DNA of 64,000 nucleotides from Flavobacterium cucumis (GCF_900148835.1 NZ_FRYK01000001.1:1219391-1283390); one strand, 5' to 3'. Shown: positions 25,196 to 34,251, numbered from the stretch's first letter. The notes: generated by a model not told the origin, from the letters alone. Numbers and translations: made by a program.

Positions 25196-26188
25196 ATGTC
25201 AAAAATTCAAGAAGAAATCAAAAAACGAATTCTCGTACTCGATGGAGCGATGGGAACGATGTTGCAACGTTATAAATTTGAAGAAGAAGATTTTAGAGGC
25301 GAACGTTTCAAAGATTTTCCACATCCATTAAAAGGAAATAACGATTTACTTTCCATTACTCAACCCGAAGCTGTAAAATCGGTACATCGCGCTTATTTTG
25401 AAGCAGGTGCCGATATTGTAGAAACCAATACTTTTTCGGGAACTACTATCGGAATGGCGGATTATCACATGGAAGATTTAGTCTATGAGTTGAATTTTCA
25501 ATCAGCAAAAATCGCTCGTGAAGTTGCTGATGAATTTACCGATAAACCAAGATTTGTTGCGGGTTCAATTGGTCCAACAAATAGAACCGCTTCTATGAGT
25601 CCAGATGTGAATGACCCAGGATTTCGCGCGGTGAATTTTGACGACTTAAAAATTGCTTACAAACAGCAAGTCGAAGCTTTAATTGATGGCGGTTGCGATT
25701 TACTTTTGGTAGAAACGATTTTCGATACTTTAAATGCAAAAGCCGCTTTGTTTGCGATTGAGGAAGTGAAAGAGGAACGCAATATCGATATTCCAGTAAT
25801 GGTTTCAGGAACAATTACCGATGCTTCTGGAAGAACACTTTCAGGACAAACGGTGGAAGCTTTTTTGATTTCGATTTCGCATATTCCTTTGTTGAGTGTT
25901 GGATTTAATTGCGCTTTAGGAGCTGATCAATTGAAACCGTATTTGAAACGATTAGGAAATAATACCTCGTTAAATATTTCAGCACATCCAAATGCAGGTT
26001 TACCCAATCCCTTCGGACAATATGACCAAACGCCTGAAGAAATGCAACAATTAATTCGCGAATATTTAAAAGAAAATTTAGTGAATATCATCGGTGGCTG
26101 CTGCGGAACGACTCCTGAACATATCAAATTAATTGCTGAGGTTGCAAGAGAATTTAAACCTAGGACGCAACAATTTAAATCCGTTTAA
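25196..26188 (+). CDS. metH: Methionine synthase, homocysteine-binding module (split MetH)
   Basis: The N-terminal homocysteine S-methyltransferase barrel of B12-dependent methionine synthase, here a separate 330-residue protein. It begins with the conserved VLDGAMGTMLQ. The three zinc cysteines are visible as Cys239 (GFNCALG) and Cys302-Cys303 (GGCCGTTPEH). In E. coli this module is fused to the rest of MetH; in flavobacteria it is commonly a separate gene, so this is not read as a frameshift. The partner is the 1025-residue gene starting 161 bp downstream. SAM-I control precedes it. Confidence 0.94.
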   Translation: MSKIQEEIKKRILVLDGAMGTMLQRYKFEEEDFRGERFKDFPHPLKGNNDLLSITQPEAVKSVHRAYFEAGADIVETNTFSGTTIGMADYHMEDLVYELNFQSAKIAREVADEFTDKPRFVAGSIGPTNRTASMSPDVNDPGFRAVNFDDLKIAYKQQVEALIDGGCDLLLVETIFDTLNAKAALFAIEEVKEERNIDIPVMVSGTITDASGRTLSGQTVEAFLISISHIPLLSVGFNCALGADQLKPYLKRLGNNTSLNISAHPNAGLPNPFGQYDQTPEEMQQLIREYLKENLVNIIGGCCGTTPEHIKLIAEVAREFKPRTQQFKSV

Positions 26189-26218
26189 TCGGTGAAATCC
26201 GTGGAAAAAAATAGAACA

Positions 26219-26359
26219 ATGAAAAACAATTCGATAAAAATACAATTCGAAACATTTTTACAGTCGCAACGATGTTGGGTTTGCCAATACGTTAGCGACA
26301 GCAAAACCTTTTGGAAGGATGTTGCGAAACATTATAAAAGAATAAGTAATGCGTTATAA
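26219..26359 (+). CDS. Small ORF between the two metH genes
   Basis: A 46-residue ORF, ATG at 26219 to TAA at 26357-26359, overlapping the start of the second metH gene by 11 bp. The peptide is basic and aromatic, with a central RCWVC motif and no signal peptide. The overlap suggests translational coupling to metH. I do not recognise the family. It might be a small MetH accessory protein, a translated coupling ORF or a Cys-containing leader. Conservation across Flavobacterium would decide. Confidence 0.5.
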   Translation: MKNNSIKIQFETFLQSQRCWVCQYVSDSKTFWKDVAKHYKRISNAL

Positions 26360-29300
26360 TTCCGATAAATATTTAAAATTATCAGGTTTAGAACCTTTGA
26401 TTGTGACTCCAGAAACCAATTTTGTAAACGTTGGAGAACGAACAAACGTAACCGGTTCTAGGAAATTTCTTCGTTTAATTAAAGAAAAAAAGTACGATGA
26501 AGCTTTAGAAATTGCACGTGCACAGGTAGAAGGTGGCGCGCAAATCATCGATGTCAATATGGATGAAGGAATGTTAGATGGCGTTTATGCGATGACTAAA
26601 TTCCTAAATCTAATCGCAGCCGAACCCGATATTGCCCGAGTTCCAGTAATGATTGATTCTTCGAAATGGGAAATCATTGAAGCCGGTTTAAAAGTTATTC
26701 AAGGGAAAGGCGTGGTGAATTCGATTTCGTTAAAAGAAGGAGAAGCTACTTTTATTCATCATGCCAAATTAATCAAACGATACGGAGCTGCAGTAATTGT
26801 AATGGCTTTTGACGAAAATGGTCAGGCGGATACTTACGAAAGACGTATCGAAATTTGTAAAAGAAGTTACGATATTTTGGTTAACCAAGTGGGTTTTCCA
26901 GCAGAAGATATCATTTTTGATCCTAATATTTTTCCAGTTGCAACCGGAATGGAAGAACACAAACTAAATGCTTTAGATTTCTTCCGATCAACCAAATGGA
27001 TTCGCGAAAATCTTCCGTATGCTAATATTTCAGGCGGAGTTAGTAACGTTTCTTTTTCTTTCCGTGGTAATGATAAAGTGCGTGAAGCAATGCATTCAGC
27101 ATTTTTGTATCATGCGATTCAAAACGGAATGACGATGGGAATTGTAAATCCTGAAATGTTAGAGATTTACGATGAAATTGATCCCATTTTATTAGAACAT
27201 GTTGAAGACGTTTTATTAAATAGAAGAGAAGATGCCACAGAGCGTTTACTAGATTTAGCCGAAAGTTTCAAAGGTGATGTAAAATCGAATGAAAAAGCGA
27301 TTGCCGAATGGCGAAATGGTTCGGTTCAAGAGCGATTAACGCATTCATTAGTAAAAGGAATTGACGAATTTATCGAAATTGATATCGAAGAAGCTCGTCA
27401 GTTAGCTAAAAAACCAATCGAAGTAATCGAAATCAATTTGATGGCTGGTATGAATGTGGTTGGCGATTTATTCGGAAGTGGGAAAATGTTTTTGCCGCAA
27501 GTAGTAAAATCGGCTCGCGTAATGAAGAAAGCGGTTGCTTATTTACTTCCTTATGTTAGCCCCCCAACCCCCGAAGGGGGAGCTGAAAAGCAATCGTGGA
27601 ATACGGCTAGCCCAATATTGTATAAATCTCTAAAAGAGAAAGCAAAAGAAATGAGAAACAAGCCAACTGAGGCAGAAAAATTGCTTTGGAGTGTTTTATC
27701 GAATAAAGGGATTGATGGTTATAAATTTAGAAGACAACATATTATTGGTGAATATATTGTAGACTTTGTTTGTTTGGAAAAAAAACTGGTTATTGAGATT
27801 GATGGTTCCATTCATAATTTGAAAGAACAAATAGAACATGATAAACAGAGAACCGAATGGCTTGAATCTAAAGGATTTAAAATAGTAAGATTTAAAAATC
27901 AGGAGGTTTTAAATAATTTATTTGAAACTATTGAAAACATCAAAAAGGAATTATCCATGAAGTTTGTAGCTCCCCCTTCGGGGGCGGGGGGGGCTGGTAA
28001 GATTCTGATGGCAACTGTAAAAGGTGATGTGCATGATATTGGTAAAAATATTGTTTCTGTAGTTTTAGCTTGTAATAATTTCGAAATTATTGATTTAGGT
28101 GTGATGGTTCCGCCAGAAAAAATAATTGAAACTGCGGTTAAAGAAAATGTAGATATTATTGGTTTGAGTGGTTTGATTACGCCATCGTTGGACGAAATGG
28201 TGTATTTGGCCAAAGAAATGGATAAGTTGAATATCAAAATTCCAATCATGATTGGCGGTGCAACCACTTCTCGTGCGCACACCGCTGTTAAAATTGCTCC
28301 AGAATATAAGGAAACGGTGGTGCATGTAAACGATGCATCTCGAGCAGTAACCGTTGCAACCCATTTATTACAACCCGATACTAAAATCACCTACGCAAAA
28401 TCACTTCGTGAAGAGTATGATACACTTCGTGAAGGTTATTTGAATAGAAGTCGCGAGAAAAATTTCTTATCAATAGAAGATGCAAGAAAAAATAAATTCA
28501 AAATCGATTGGAATAATTACGAACCTGTAAAACCAAATTTCATCGGAACAAAAACCATTGAAGTGGAACTTTCAGAATTAGTAGATTTCATTGATTGGAC
28601 ACCGTTTTTTCAATCATGGGAATTGTATGGAAAATTTCCAGCGATATTAACTGATGATATTGTAGGTGAACAAGCTTCTGATTTATATAAAGATGCCCAA
28701 AAGATGTTATCTCAAATTATTTCAGAAAAATGGTTCACAGCAAAAGGGATTTTAGGAATTTTTCCAGCGAATACTATTAATGATGATGATATCGAAGTAA
28801 ATCTTCCAACTTCCAACTTCCAACTTCTTACTTTAAGACAGCAATCTCAAAAAACAGCAGGGGCTCCCAATATCGCTTTAGCAGATTTTATAGCCCCGAA
28901 AGAAATTGGAAAACAAGATTACATAGGATGTTTCTGTGTATCTACAGGTTTTGGGGTAGACGAAAAAGCTCTAGAATTCGAAAAACAATTAGACGATTAT
29001 AATTCTATTTTGGTGAAAGCTTTAGGAGATAGATTAGCAGAAGCATTCGCGGAATATTTGCATTTAAAAGTGCGTAAGGAAATTTGGGGTTACGCTTCTG
29101 ATGAGGTGTTGTCAAATGATGAGTTAATCAAAGAACAATACAAAGGAATTCGTCCTGCTCCGGGTTATCCTGCTTGTCCTGATCATTTGGAAAAACCAAC
29201 GATTTGGAAATTATTAAAGGTGGAACAAGAAATAGGAGTAAAGTTAACCGAAAGTATGGCGATGTGGCCAGCAGCTTCAGTTTCGGGTTATTATTTTGCG

Positions 29301-29426
29301 AATCCAGAAAGTAAATATTTTGGTTTAGGAAAAATTAAAAAAGACCAATTAGAAGATTACGCCAAAAGAAGAAATATTAGTATTGAATTAGCCGAAAAAT
29401 GGCTGTCACCCAATTTAGCAGATTAA
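26349..29426 (+). CDS. metH: Methionine synthase, folate/B12/activation modules, with an in-frame DUF559 nuclease insert
   Basis: Residues about 10-300 are the methyltetrahydrofolate-binding barrel ([22 protein letters not shown]). A cap domain follows ([17 protein letters not shown]), then the B12 domain with DVHDIG (ligand His562) and a C-terminal SAM activation domain ending near 1025 ([19 protein letters not shown]). Between cap and B12 domains, residues 404-549 are foreign: a DUF559 nuclease domain with glycine/proline-rich ends encoded by inverted repeats. Without them the protein would be about 880 residues, normal for this half of MetH. A second small expansion (LPTSNFQL, near residue 820) comes from an AACTTCC repeat. 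All key MetH motifs remain intact. Confidence 0.94.
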   Translation: MRYNSDKYLKLSGLEPLIVTPETNFVNVGERTNVTGSRKFLRLIKEKKYDEALEIARAQVEGGAQIIDVNMDEGMLDGVYAMTKFLNLIAAEPDIARVPVMIDSSKWEIIEAGLKVIQGKGVVNSISLKEGEATFIHHAKLIKRYGAAVIVMAFDENGQADTYERRIEICKRSYDILVNQVGFPAEDIIFDPNIFPVATGMEEHKLNALDFFRSTKWIRENLPYANISGGVSNVSFSFRGNDKVREAMHSAFLYHAIQNGMTMGIVNPEMLEIYDEIDPILLEHVEDVLLNRREDATERLLDLAESFKGDVKSNEKAIAEWRNGSVQERLTHSLVKGIDEFIEIDIEEARQLAKKPIEVIEINLMAGMNVVGDLFGSGKMFLPQVVKSARVMKKAVAYLLPYVSPPTPEGGAEKQSWNTASPILYKSLKEKAKEMRNKPTEAEKLLWSVLSNKGIDGYKFRRQHIIGEYIVDFVCLEKKLVIEIDGSIHNLKEQIEHDKQRTEWLESKGFKIVRFKNQEVLNNLFETIENIKKELSMKFVAPPSGAGGAGKILMATVKGDVHDIGKNIVSVVLACNNFEIIDLGVMVPPEKIIETAVKENVDIIGLSGLITPSLDEMVYLAKEMDKLNIKIPIMIGGATTSRAHTAVKIAPEYKETVVHVNDASRAVTVATHLLQPDTKITYAKSLREEYDTLREGYLNRSREKNFLSIEDARKNKFKIDWNNYEPVKPNFIGTKTIEVELSELVDFIDWTPFFQSWELYGKFPAILTDDIVGEQASDLYKDAQKMLSQIISEKWFTAKGILGIFPANTINDDDIEVNLPTSNFQLLTLRQQSQKTAGAPNIALADFIAPKEIGKQDYIGCFCVSTGFGVDEKALEFEKQLDDYNSILVKALGDRLAEAFAEYLHLKVRKEIWGYASDEVLSNDELIKEQYKGIRPAPGYPACPDHLEKPTIWKLLKVEQEIGVKLTESMAMWPAASVSGYYFANPESKYFGLGKIKKDQLEDYAKRRNISIELAEKWLSPNLAD
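27558..27995 (+). mobile_element. 438-bp in-frame element with GC-rich terminal inverted repeats and a DUF559 nuclease domain
   Basis: The left end (27558-27584) and right end (27968-27995) are inverted copies: each starts AGCCCCCC from the outside and has CCCCCGAAGGGGGAGCT inside, so each end also folds as a hairpin. They stand out sharply in AT-rich surroundings. The total, 438 bp, is a multiple of three, and the metH frame runs through both ends without a stop (SPPTPEGGA and APPSGAGGA). The core codes for a DUF559/Vsr-like domain with [21 protein letters not shown] and VIEIDGSIH. No intein splice motifs are present. An internal ATG at 27651 could allow separate translation. Confidence 0.85.
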
Positions 29427-29433
29427 ATATTTG

Positions 29434-29493
29434 TTTCAAGTTTCAAGTTTCAAGTTTCTCAACTAACCTGAAAATTGAAACCTGAAACCTGAA
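29434..29493. repeat. Heptamer array between metH and metF
   Basis: Three copies of TTTCAAG in tandem (29434-29457) are followed by an inverted partner, TGAAACC units (29469-29492). It may form a weak hairpin. It is one of several 7-nt arrays in the window. Confidence 0.6.
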
Positions 29494-29503
29494 AATAAAA
29501 AAC

Positions 29504-30460
29504 ATGAAAGTAACTGAACATATACAAAACGCCAACGGAAAACCTTTGTTCTCCTTCGAAATTTTACCGCCTTTAAAAGGGCAAAACATTCAATCTATTT
29601 TTGACGGGATAGATCCACTGATGGAGTTTAATCCCCCTTTTATTGATGTTACCTATCATCGAGAGGAATATGAATTCAAAGAGTTAGAAAACGGTTTGCT
29701 TCAGAAAAAAGTAGTTAAAAAACGACCGGGAACTGTTGGTATTTGTGCCGGAATTCAAAATAAATATCAGGTAGATGCTATTCCACACATTTTGTGTGGC
29801 GGTTTTACGAAAGAAGATACGGAGAATCTATTAATTGATTTAGATTTTTTAGGCATCGACAATGTCGTTGCCCTTCGTGGTGATGCAGTAAAAAGCGAAA
29901 CTTATTTCAAACCCGAAAGAGAAGGTCATGCATATGCTTCTGAGCTAGTAGCACAAATATATAATTTAAATAACGGAATTTATTTAGACGAAGACTTACA
30001 AAATTCAACTAAAACGGATTTTTGTATAGGTGTTGCGGGTTATCCTGAAAAGCATATGGAAGCACCAAGTATGGATAGTGATATTCATTTTTTAAAACAG
30101 AAAATTAAAAATGGTGCTGATTATATTATAACCCAAATGTTTTTTGACAATCAAAAATTTTTTGATTTTGTAAATAAATGCAGAACAGCGGGGATTACTG
30201 TTCCGATCATACCTGGACTAAAACCCATAGCCACAAAAAAACAGTTAAACTTAATTCCACATCGTTTTAAAGTTGATTTGCCCGATGATCTGATTATGGC
30301 AGTAGTTAAAGCAAAAGATAATGATGTCGTAAAGCAAATTGGAATTGAATGGTGCATTGAACAAAGTAAAGGTTTGGTTCAAGCAGGGATTCCGGTTTTA
30401 CATTATTATTCCATGGGTAAGGCAGAAAATATTAAAGCTATTGCTAAAGAAATATTTTAA
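29504..30460 (+). CDS. metF: Methylenetetrahydrofolate reductase
   Basis: FAD enzyme that makes the 5-methyl-THF used by MetH. The 318 residues start with a segment containing FSFEILPP, the conserved Glu-bearing motif. They continue with VALRGDA and the QMFFDN and PGLKPI motifs of MTHFR. It follows metH after 77 bp, so the methyl donor and its user are cotranscribed under the SAM-I riboswitch. The 3' end overlaps the convergent gldA end by 4 bp. Confidence 0.95.
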   Translation: MKVTEHIQNANGKPLFSFEILPPLKGQNIQSIFDGIDPLMEFNPPFIDVTYHREEYEFKELENGLLQKKVVKKRPGTVGICAGIQNKYQVDAIPHILCGGFTKEDTENLLIDLDFLGIDNVVALRGDAVKSETYFKPEREGHAYASELVAQIYNLNNGIYLDEDLQNSTKTDFCIGVAGYPEKHMEAPSMDSDIHFLKQKIKNGADYIITQMFFDNQKFFDFVNKCRTAGITVPIIPGLKPIATKKQLNLIPHRFKVDLPDDLIMAVVKAKDNDVVKQIGIEWCIEQSKGLVQAGIPVLHYYSMGKAENIKAIAKEIF

Positions 30461-31362
30461 TTATTTTTTGTTGTTTTTTCTCTGAAAATCTGCTCTAAAT
30501 TTTTGCTTTTTAATACGATTTGTAAGGTTCTTAATTGATGGTCTTGTGCAAAATCAAATAAATTTGGGCGCATATCTGACGTTGAAGAAAATGTTAATTC
30601 CCACACTAAATCGTGGGTATTTTTGACGCTCTTTAAATTAGGAAGCGCGTTAAATATATTTTCATTAACTTTTTTGTCAAATTCTACTTCAATGATTTGT
30701 TCCGCCTCTTCGTCAACTAAATTATTTAGTTTTTTATCGGTAACTATTTTTCCTTTATCGATAATGATAATTCTATCACAGATAGCTTCTACTTCTTGCA
30801 TAATATGTGTTGATAGAAAAACGGTTTTATTTTTTCCAATGTTTTTTATTAAATCGCGAATTTCAACTAACTGGTTTGGATCTAAACCAGTAGTTGGTTC
30901 GTCTAAAATCATCACATCTGGATTGTGTAATAAAGCTGTTGCTAATCCTACGCGTTGTCGATATCCTTTGGATAGTTCACTTATTTTTTTATGACTTTCA
31001 GGAGTTAATCCTGTTAAAGTAATTACTTCATCAATTCTCGATTTAGCCACATTATGAAGATCTGCATTAAAAGCTAAATATTCTTTTACATATAAATCTA
31101 TATATAACGGATTATGTTCTGGTAAGTATCCTACTGATTTTTGAACTTCTTTTTGTGCGGCAGTCACATCGTGCTCGTTAACCTTAGCTGTTCCACTATC
31201 TGCTGATAAATAAGTAGTCAGGATTTTCATTAGTGTTGATTTTCCAGCGCCGTTAGGGCCTAAAAAACCTACTATTTCTCCTTTTTTTATAGAAAAACTA
31301 ACGTTGTCCAATGCTTTTTGGTCACCGTAATTTTTTGAAATATTTTGAATTTCTATCGACAT
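30457..31362 (-). CDS. gldA: Gliding-motility ABC transporter ATPase GldA
   Basis: ATP-binding subunit of the GldA/GldF/GldG transporter needed for gliding in Flavobacterium. The 301 residues have Walker A GPNGAGKST (35-43), the signature LSKGYRQ (130-136), Walker B VMILDEP (150-156) and the switch His of STHIMQE. The long C-terminal extension after residue 220 fits GldA closely. gldF and gldG are not in the window, as is usual since they map elsewhere. A generic ABC ATPase of another family is the alternative. Confidence 0.86.
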   Translation of the reverse strand: MSIEIQNISKNYGDQKALDNVSFSIKKGEIVGFLGPNGAGKSTLMKILTTYLSADSGTAKVNEHDVTAAQKEVQKSVGYLPEHNPLYIDLYVKEYLAFNADLHNVAKSRIDEVITLTGLTPESHKKISELSKGYRQRVGLATALLHNPDVMILDEPTTGLDPNQLVEIRDLIKNIGKNKTVFLSTHIMQEVEAICDRIIIIDKGKIVTDKKLNNLVDEEAEQIIEVEFDKKVNENIFNALPNLKSVKNTHDLVWELTFSSTSDMRPNLFDFAQDHQLRTLQIVLKSKNLEQIFREKTTKNN

Positions 31363-31378
31363 ACTTTTTAAATTTTAG

Positions 31379-31386
31379 CAAAAATA
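31379..31386 (-). promoter_or_regulatory. gldA promoter -7 box
   Basis: The minus strand reads TATTTTTG, a full match to TAnnTTTG, 17-24 bp before the gldA ATG at 31362. Confidence 0.5.
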
Positions 31387-31445
31387 ACTTTTTTTAAAAG
31401 AACTCAAATTTATTTAAAAAAGTATTTCGATTTCATTTTTTTTAT

Positions 31446-31453
31446 TACTTTAG
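31446..31453 (+). promoter_or_regulatory. Promoter -7 box for the pheA leader
   Basis: TACTTTAG is a one-mismatch match to TAnnTTTG, 9 bp before the leader ATG. The same TACTTTAG octamer occurs before the gene at 33659 (33622-33629), which supports it as a real variant. Confidence 0.45.
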
Positions 31454-31461
31454 CCAAATAT

Positions 31462-31560
31462 ATGAACAAACTCAAAATGCTTACAAATAGCACATTTTTT
31501 TATAACAATTCTTTTTATTTCTTCTGGTGTCAGATGAGGGATTGTTGTGCTATCATATAA
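31462..31560 (+). CDS. Phe/Tyr/Trp-rich leader peptide of the pheA operon
   Basis: A 32-codon ORF, ATG at 31462 to TAA at 31558-31560. Its core TFFYNNSFYFFW contains five Phe, two Tyr and one Trp codons in twelve. It ends CQMRDCCAII. GGGATTGT inside its last third (31538-31545) forms the antiterminator arm. The layout matches the enterobacterial pheL/pheA attenuator in logic, though the peptide itself is unrelated. It most likely measures charged tRNA-Phe. Confidence 0.8.
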   Translation: MNKLKMLTNSTFFYNNSFYFFWCQMRDCCAII

Positions 31561-31619
31561 ATTGAATAAATTATATTTTATAAACATACAATCCCGATGC
31601 AAATCGGGATTTTTTTTTG
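31538..31619 (+). terminator. Attenuator of the pheA operon
   Basis: Terminator: AATCCCGAT (31590-31598), loop GCAA, ATCGGGATT (31603-31611), then a run of T ending 10 bp before the pheA ATG. Antiterminator: GGGATTGT (31538-31545) pairs perfectly with ACAATCCC (31588-31595), using the 5' arm of the terminator. The antiterminator arm begins about 10 nt after the Phe-Phe-Trp codons, the distance needed for it to stay free when a ribosome stalls there. Confidence 0.82.
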
Positions 31620-31628
31620 CTCGTACTA

Positions 31629-32459
31629 ATGGAAATAAAAGTTGCAATTCAAGGGATAAAGGGTTCTTTTCATCATCAAGTAGCACATCACTATTTTGGT
31701 GATTCCATTCGGTTAGATGAGTGTCAATCATTTAGAGATGTGGTAATTAGTTTAAAGACCAATCAATCAAACAAAGCAATTATGGCGTTAGAGAATTCTA
31801 TTGCAGGATCAATATTGCCTAATTATGCCTTAATTGATTCGAACGATTTGCATATTGTTGGGGAGTATTTTTTAGATATTCATATGAATTTGATGGTTTT
31901 TCCAGGTCAAACCATTCAAGATATTCATGAAGTGCATTCGCATCCTATTGCATTATTGCAATGTGCTAATTTTTTTAGTCAATATCCACACATCAAGTTA
32001 GTGGAAAGTTCTGACACGGCAATTACAGCAAAACGAATTCAGGAGAATCAATTAAGAGGAATTGGCGCTCTTGGTGGACCAGTGGCTTCACAGATTTATA
32101 ATTTGGAAATAATCGCAGATGGAATTCACACTGTCAAAAGTAACAAAACACGATTTGTAGTATTGAAAGCCTCTACAAAAGAAATTCCAAAAGAGCGCAT
32201 TAATAAAGCGTCAATAAAATTTGAATTGGATGATACACCAGGGTCTTTGGCAACGGTTTTAAATGTGTTGAATAATTGCAAATTAAATTTAACAAAAATT
32301 CAATCGTTGCCTATTATAGAAACTCCTTTTACGTATGCTTTTTTTGTGGATGTAGTTTTTGAAAAATACAAACATTTTGAAAAAGCAAAAAAGGTAATGG
32401 AAATTATGACTGCGCATTTCAAGGTTTTGGGTGAATATGAAAGAAGTAAACAACAATAA
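31629..32459 (+). CDS. pheA: Prephenate dehydratase
   Basis: Converts prephenate to phenylpyruvate in phenylalanine synthesis. The first 185 residues are the catalytic domain (AIQGIKGSFHHQVAHHYF; ALENSIAGSI; TRFVVL with its key Thr). Residues about 195-270 are an ACT domain (SIKFELDDTPGSLATVL) that should bind phenylalanine. The ATG at 31629 is used; the TTG upstream lies in the terminator T-run. At 276 residues it is the monofunctional form, since chorismate mutase is fused to the next gene instead. Confidence 0.94.
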   Translation: MEIKVAIQGIKGSFHHQVAHHYFGDSIRLDECQSFRDVVISLKTNQSNKAIMALENSIAGSILPNYALIDSNDLHIVGEYFLDIHMNLMVFPGQTIQDIHEVHSHPIALLQCANFFSQYPHIKLVESSDTAITAKRIQENQLRGIGALGGPVASQIYNLEIIADGIHTVKSNKTRFVVLKASTKEIPKERINKASIKFELDDTPGSLATVLNVLNNCKLNLTKIQSLPIIETPFTYAFFVDVVFEKYKHFEKAKKVMEIMTAHFKVLGEYERSKQQ

Positions 32460-32492
32460 TTTAAGAATAAATAGTAATTTTACAGTGAAATA

Positions 32493-33581
32493 ATGGTTAT
32501 GGAAAATAAAAAAGAATTACGTACTTGGTTAGATGATTTTCAATTGAATCATCCACTTGTAATCGCGGGTCCTTGTAGTGCAGAAACCGAAGAACAAGTT
32601 TTAAAAATTGCACATGAATTGAAAAATTCGGATGTTTCCATTTTTCGTGCTGGAATTTGGAAACCTCGTACCCGTCCAGGTGGTTTTGAAGGTGTGGGCG
32701 AAATCGGATTAAAGTGGTTACAAAAAGCTAAAGCCGAAACAGGTTTATTAATGGCCACAGAAGTCGCAACGGCAGCTCACGTGAAATTAGCATTGGAACA
32801 TGATATTGATGTACTTTGGATTGGTGCTAGAACTACTGTAAATCCATTTGCTGTACAAGAAATCGCGGATGCTTTGCAAGGAACCGATAAGATAGTGTTG
32901 CTAAAAAATCCTGTTAATCCAGATTTATCTTTATGGATTGGCGGTTTAGAGCGATTGTATAATGCGAATATTAAGAAATTAGGTGTAATTCACAGAGGAT
33001 TTTCTACTTATGAAAAAACGAAATACAGAAACAATCCCGAATGGCAAATTGCTATTGATCTGCAAAATCGTTTTCCCGATTTGCCTTTGATTTGTGATCC
33101 TTCGCACATTACAGGAAGACGGGATATGATTCAGGAAGTATCGCAACAAGCTTTAGACTTGAATTATGATGGATTGATTATTGAAACGCATATTGACCCA
33201 GATAACGCATGGAGTGATGCGGCGCAACAAGTAACTCCAGCAACTTTGAAACAAATGTTCGTTAATTTACGCGTTAGAAAAATTTCAGATGATGAAAGTG
33301 AGTATAATCAGAAAATGGCAAAATTGCGTTTGCAAATTGATGAGTTTGATGGGAAACTACTAGAAATACTAGGTAATAGAATGAAAGTAGCCGATAAAAT
33401 CGGGGTGCTCAAGAAAGAGAAAAATGTTGCAATTTTACAAAACAAGCGTTGGAATGAAATTTTAGGAAAAATGATTTTGGAAGGTGAAGAAAAAGGATTA
33501 AGTAATGAATTTGTGATGCAATTATTTAAAGCGATACATCAAGAAAGTATAAGTCATCAAGAAAAAGTTATGAAAAATTAA
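32493..33581 (+). CDS. DAHP synthase fused to chorismate mutase
   Basis: Bifunctional enzyme catalysing the first step of the shikimate pathway and the chorismate-to-prephenate step. Residues about 1-265 are the DAHP/KDO8P synthase-type barrel (IAGPCSAETEEQV, FRAGIWKPRTRPGGFEGVG, CDPSHITGRR). Residues about 275-362 are a type II chorismate mutase (LRLQIDEFDGKLLEILGNRM). It lies 33 bp after pheA in one unit, so phenylalanine supply should control both through the attenuator. A second ATG at 32499 is possible. Such AroG/CM fusions are typical of Bacteroidetes. Confidence 0.94.
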   Translation: MVMENKKELRTWLDDFQLNHPLVIAGPCSAETEEQVLKIAHELKNSDVSIFRAGIWKPRTRPGGFEGVGEIGLKWLQKAKAETGLLMATEVATAAHVKLALEHDIDVLWIGARTTVNPFAVQEIADALQGTDKIVLLKNPVNPDLSLWIGGLERLYNANIKKLGVIHRGFSTYEKTKYRNNPEWQIAIDLQNRFPDLPLICDPSHITGRRDMIQEVSQQALDLNYDGLIIETHIDPDNAWSDAAQQVTPATLKQMFVNLRVRKISDDESEYNQKMAKLRLQIDEFDGKLLEILGNRMKVADKIGVLKKEKNVAILQNKRWNEILGKMILEGEEKGLSNEFVMQLFKAIHQESISHQEKVMKN

Positions 33582-33658
33582 TTTTTTTCTATTGAGATGT
33601 TAAATAAGTGGAATATTTTTATACTTTAGCGCCAAAATAATCACAAAATAGAAAATAA

Positions 33659-34180
33659 ATGAAAAAAATTTTATTCTTAATTTTTAGTTTAGTTGGCTTT
33701 ATATCTAATGCACAAGTAGATAAAATTTACAAACATAGCGGTGAAGTTGTAGATGGTAAGGTCGTTAGATTAGATGAGTTTACAATAGTATTTAAGTATG
33801 ATGGGGAAGATGCTGAAAATACTATAGGTAAATATGCAATTGAAAAAATTGTTTATGGAAAGACAGGACGTGTTGAAGAGGTAACAGAGAAGATTGTTAT
33901 CAACGGAGAAGATGATTGGGAGAAAGTGGTTATTTTAGAGGATAAAGCCTATATTGCTGGTTTGAAAAAAGTTGATGAAGTTAGAGGTAAAACAGGCTTG
34001 ATTAATTATCATACTGGAAATACAGGCGACAAAAAAGCAGAAAAGAAATTAAAAATTGAGGCAGCAAAAATGGGATGTCCTTTTATTTTACAAACTGCTG
34101 ATAAATCAACAGTTGGTGCTAATTCTAATTCATTAGGAGGTTCTCAAGTTATTAAAAAAGGAATTGGTTATAAATATTAA
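33659..34180 (+). CDS. Secreted hypothetical protein
   Basis: A 173-residue protein with a signal peptide ending FISNAQ. The mature part starts with VDKIYKHSGEVVDGKVVRLDEFTIVFKY, a small beta domain seen in many Bacteroidetes secreted proteins of unknown role. The last 40 residues are Gly/Ser-rich with a lone Cys. It has its own TACTTTAG promoter box (33622-33629) and a terminator, so it is a single-gene unit. No function can be assigned. Confidence 0.75.
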   Translation: MKKILFLIFSLVGFISNAQVDKIYKHSGEVVDGKVVRLDEFTIVFKYDGEDAENTIGKYAIEKIVYGKTGRVEEVTEKIVINGEDDWEKVVILEDKAYIAGLKKVDEVRGKTGLINYHTGNTGDKKAEKKLKIEAAKMGCPFILQTADKSTVGANSNSLGGSQVIKKGIGYKY

Positions 34181-34197
34181 TTTCTTTCTAGAAATTT

Positions 34198-34227
34198 TTA
34201 AAGACCACTTTTAAGTGGTCTTTTTTA
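34198..34227 (+). terminator. Terminator after the secreted-protein gene
   Basis: AAAGACCACTT (34200-34210) pairs with AAGTGGTCTTT, followed by a T-run. It is a clear intrinsic terminator. Confidence 0.85.
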
Positions 34228-34251
34228 TTTATAATTTTTAATAAGAAACAC

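Noticed and set aside
27558..27995. The metH insert as an intein
   Set aside because: There is no N-terminal Cys/Ser block A motif and no C-terminal His-Asn followed by Cys/Ser/Thr. The ends are encoded by GC-rich inverted repeats, and the domain is DUF559, not a LAGLIDADG or HNH homing nuclease in a Hint fold.
25196..29426. The split metH as a frameshift or assembly error
   Set aside because: The two parts are separated by 161 bp that contain a distinct small ORF, each part has good ends, and a separate homocysteine module is usual in flavobacteria.
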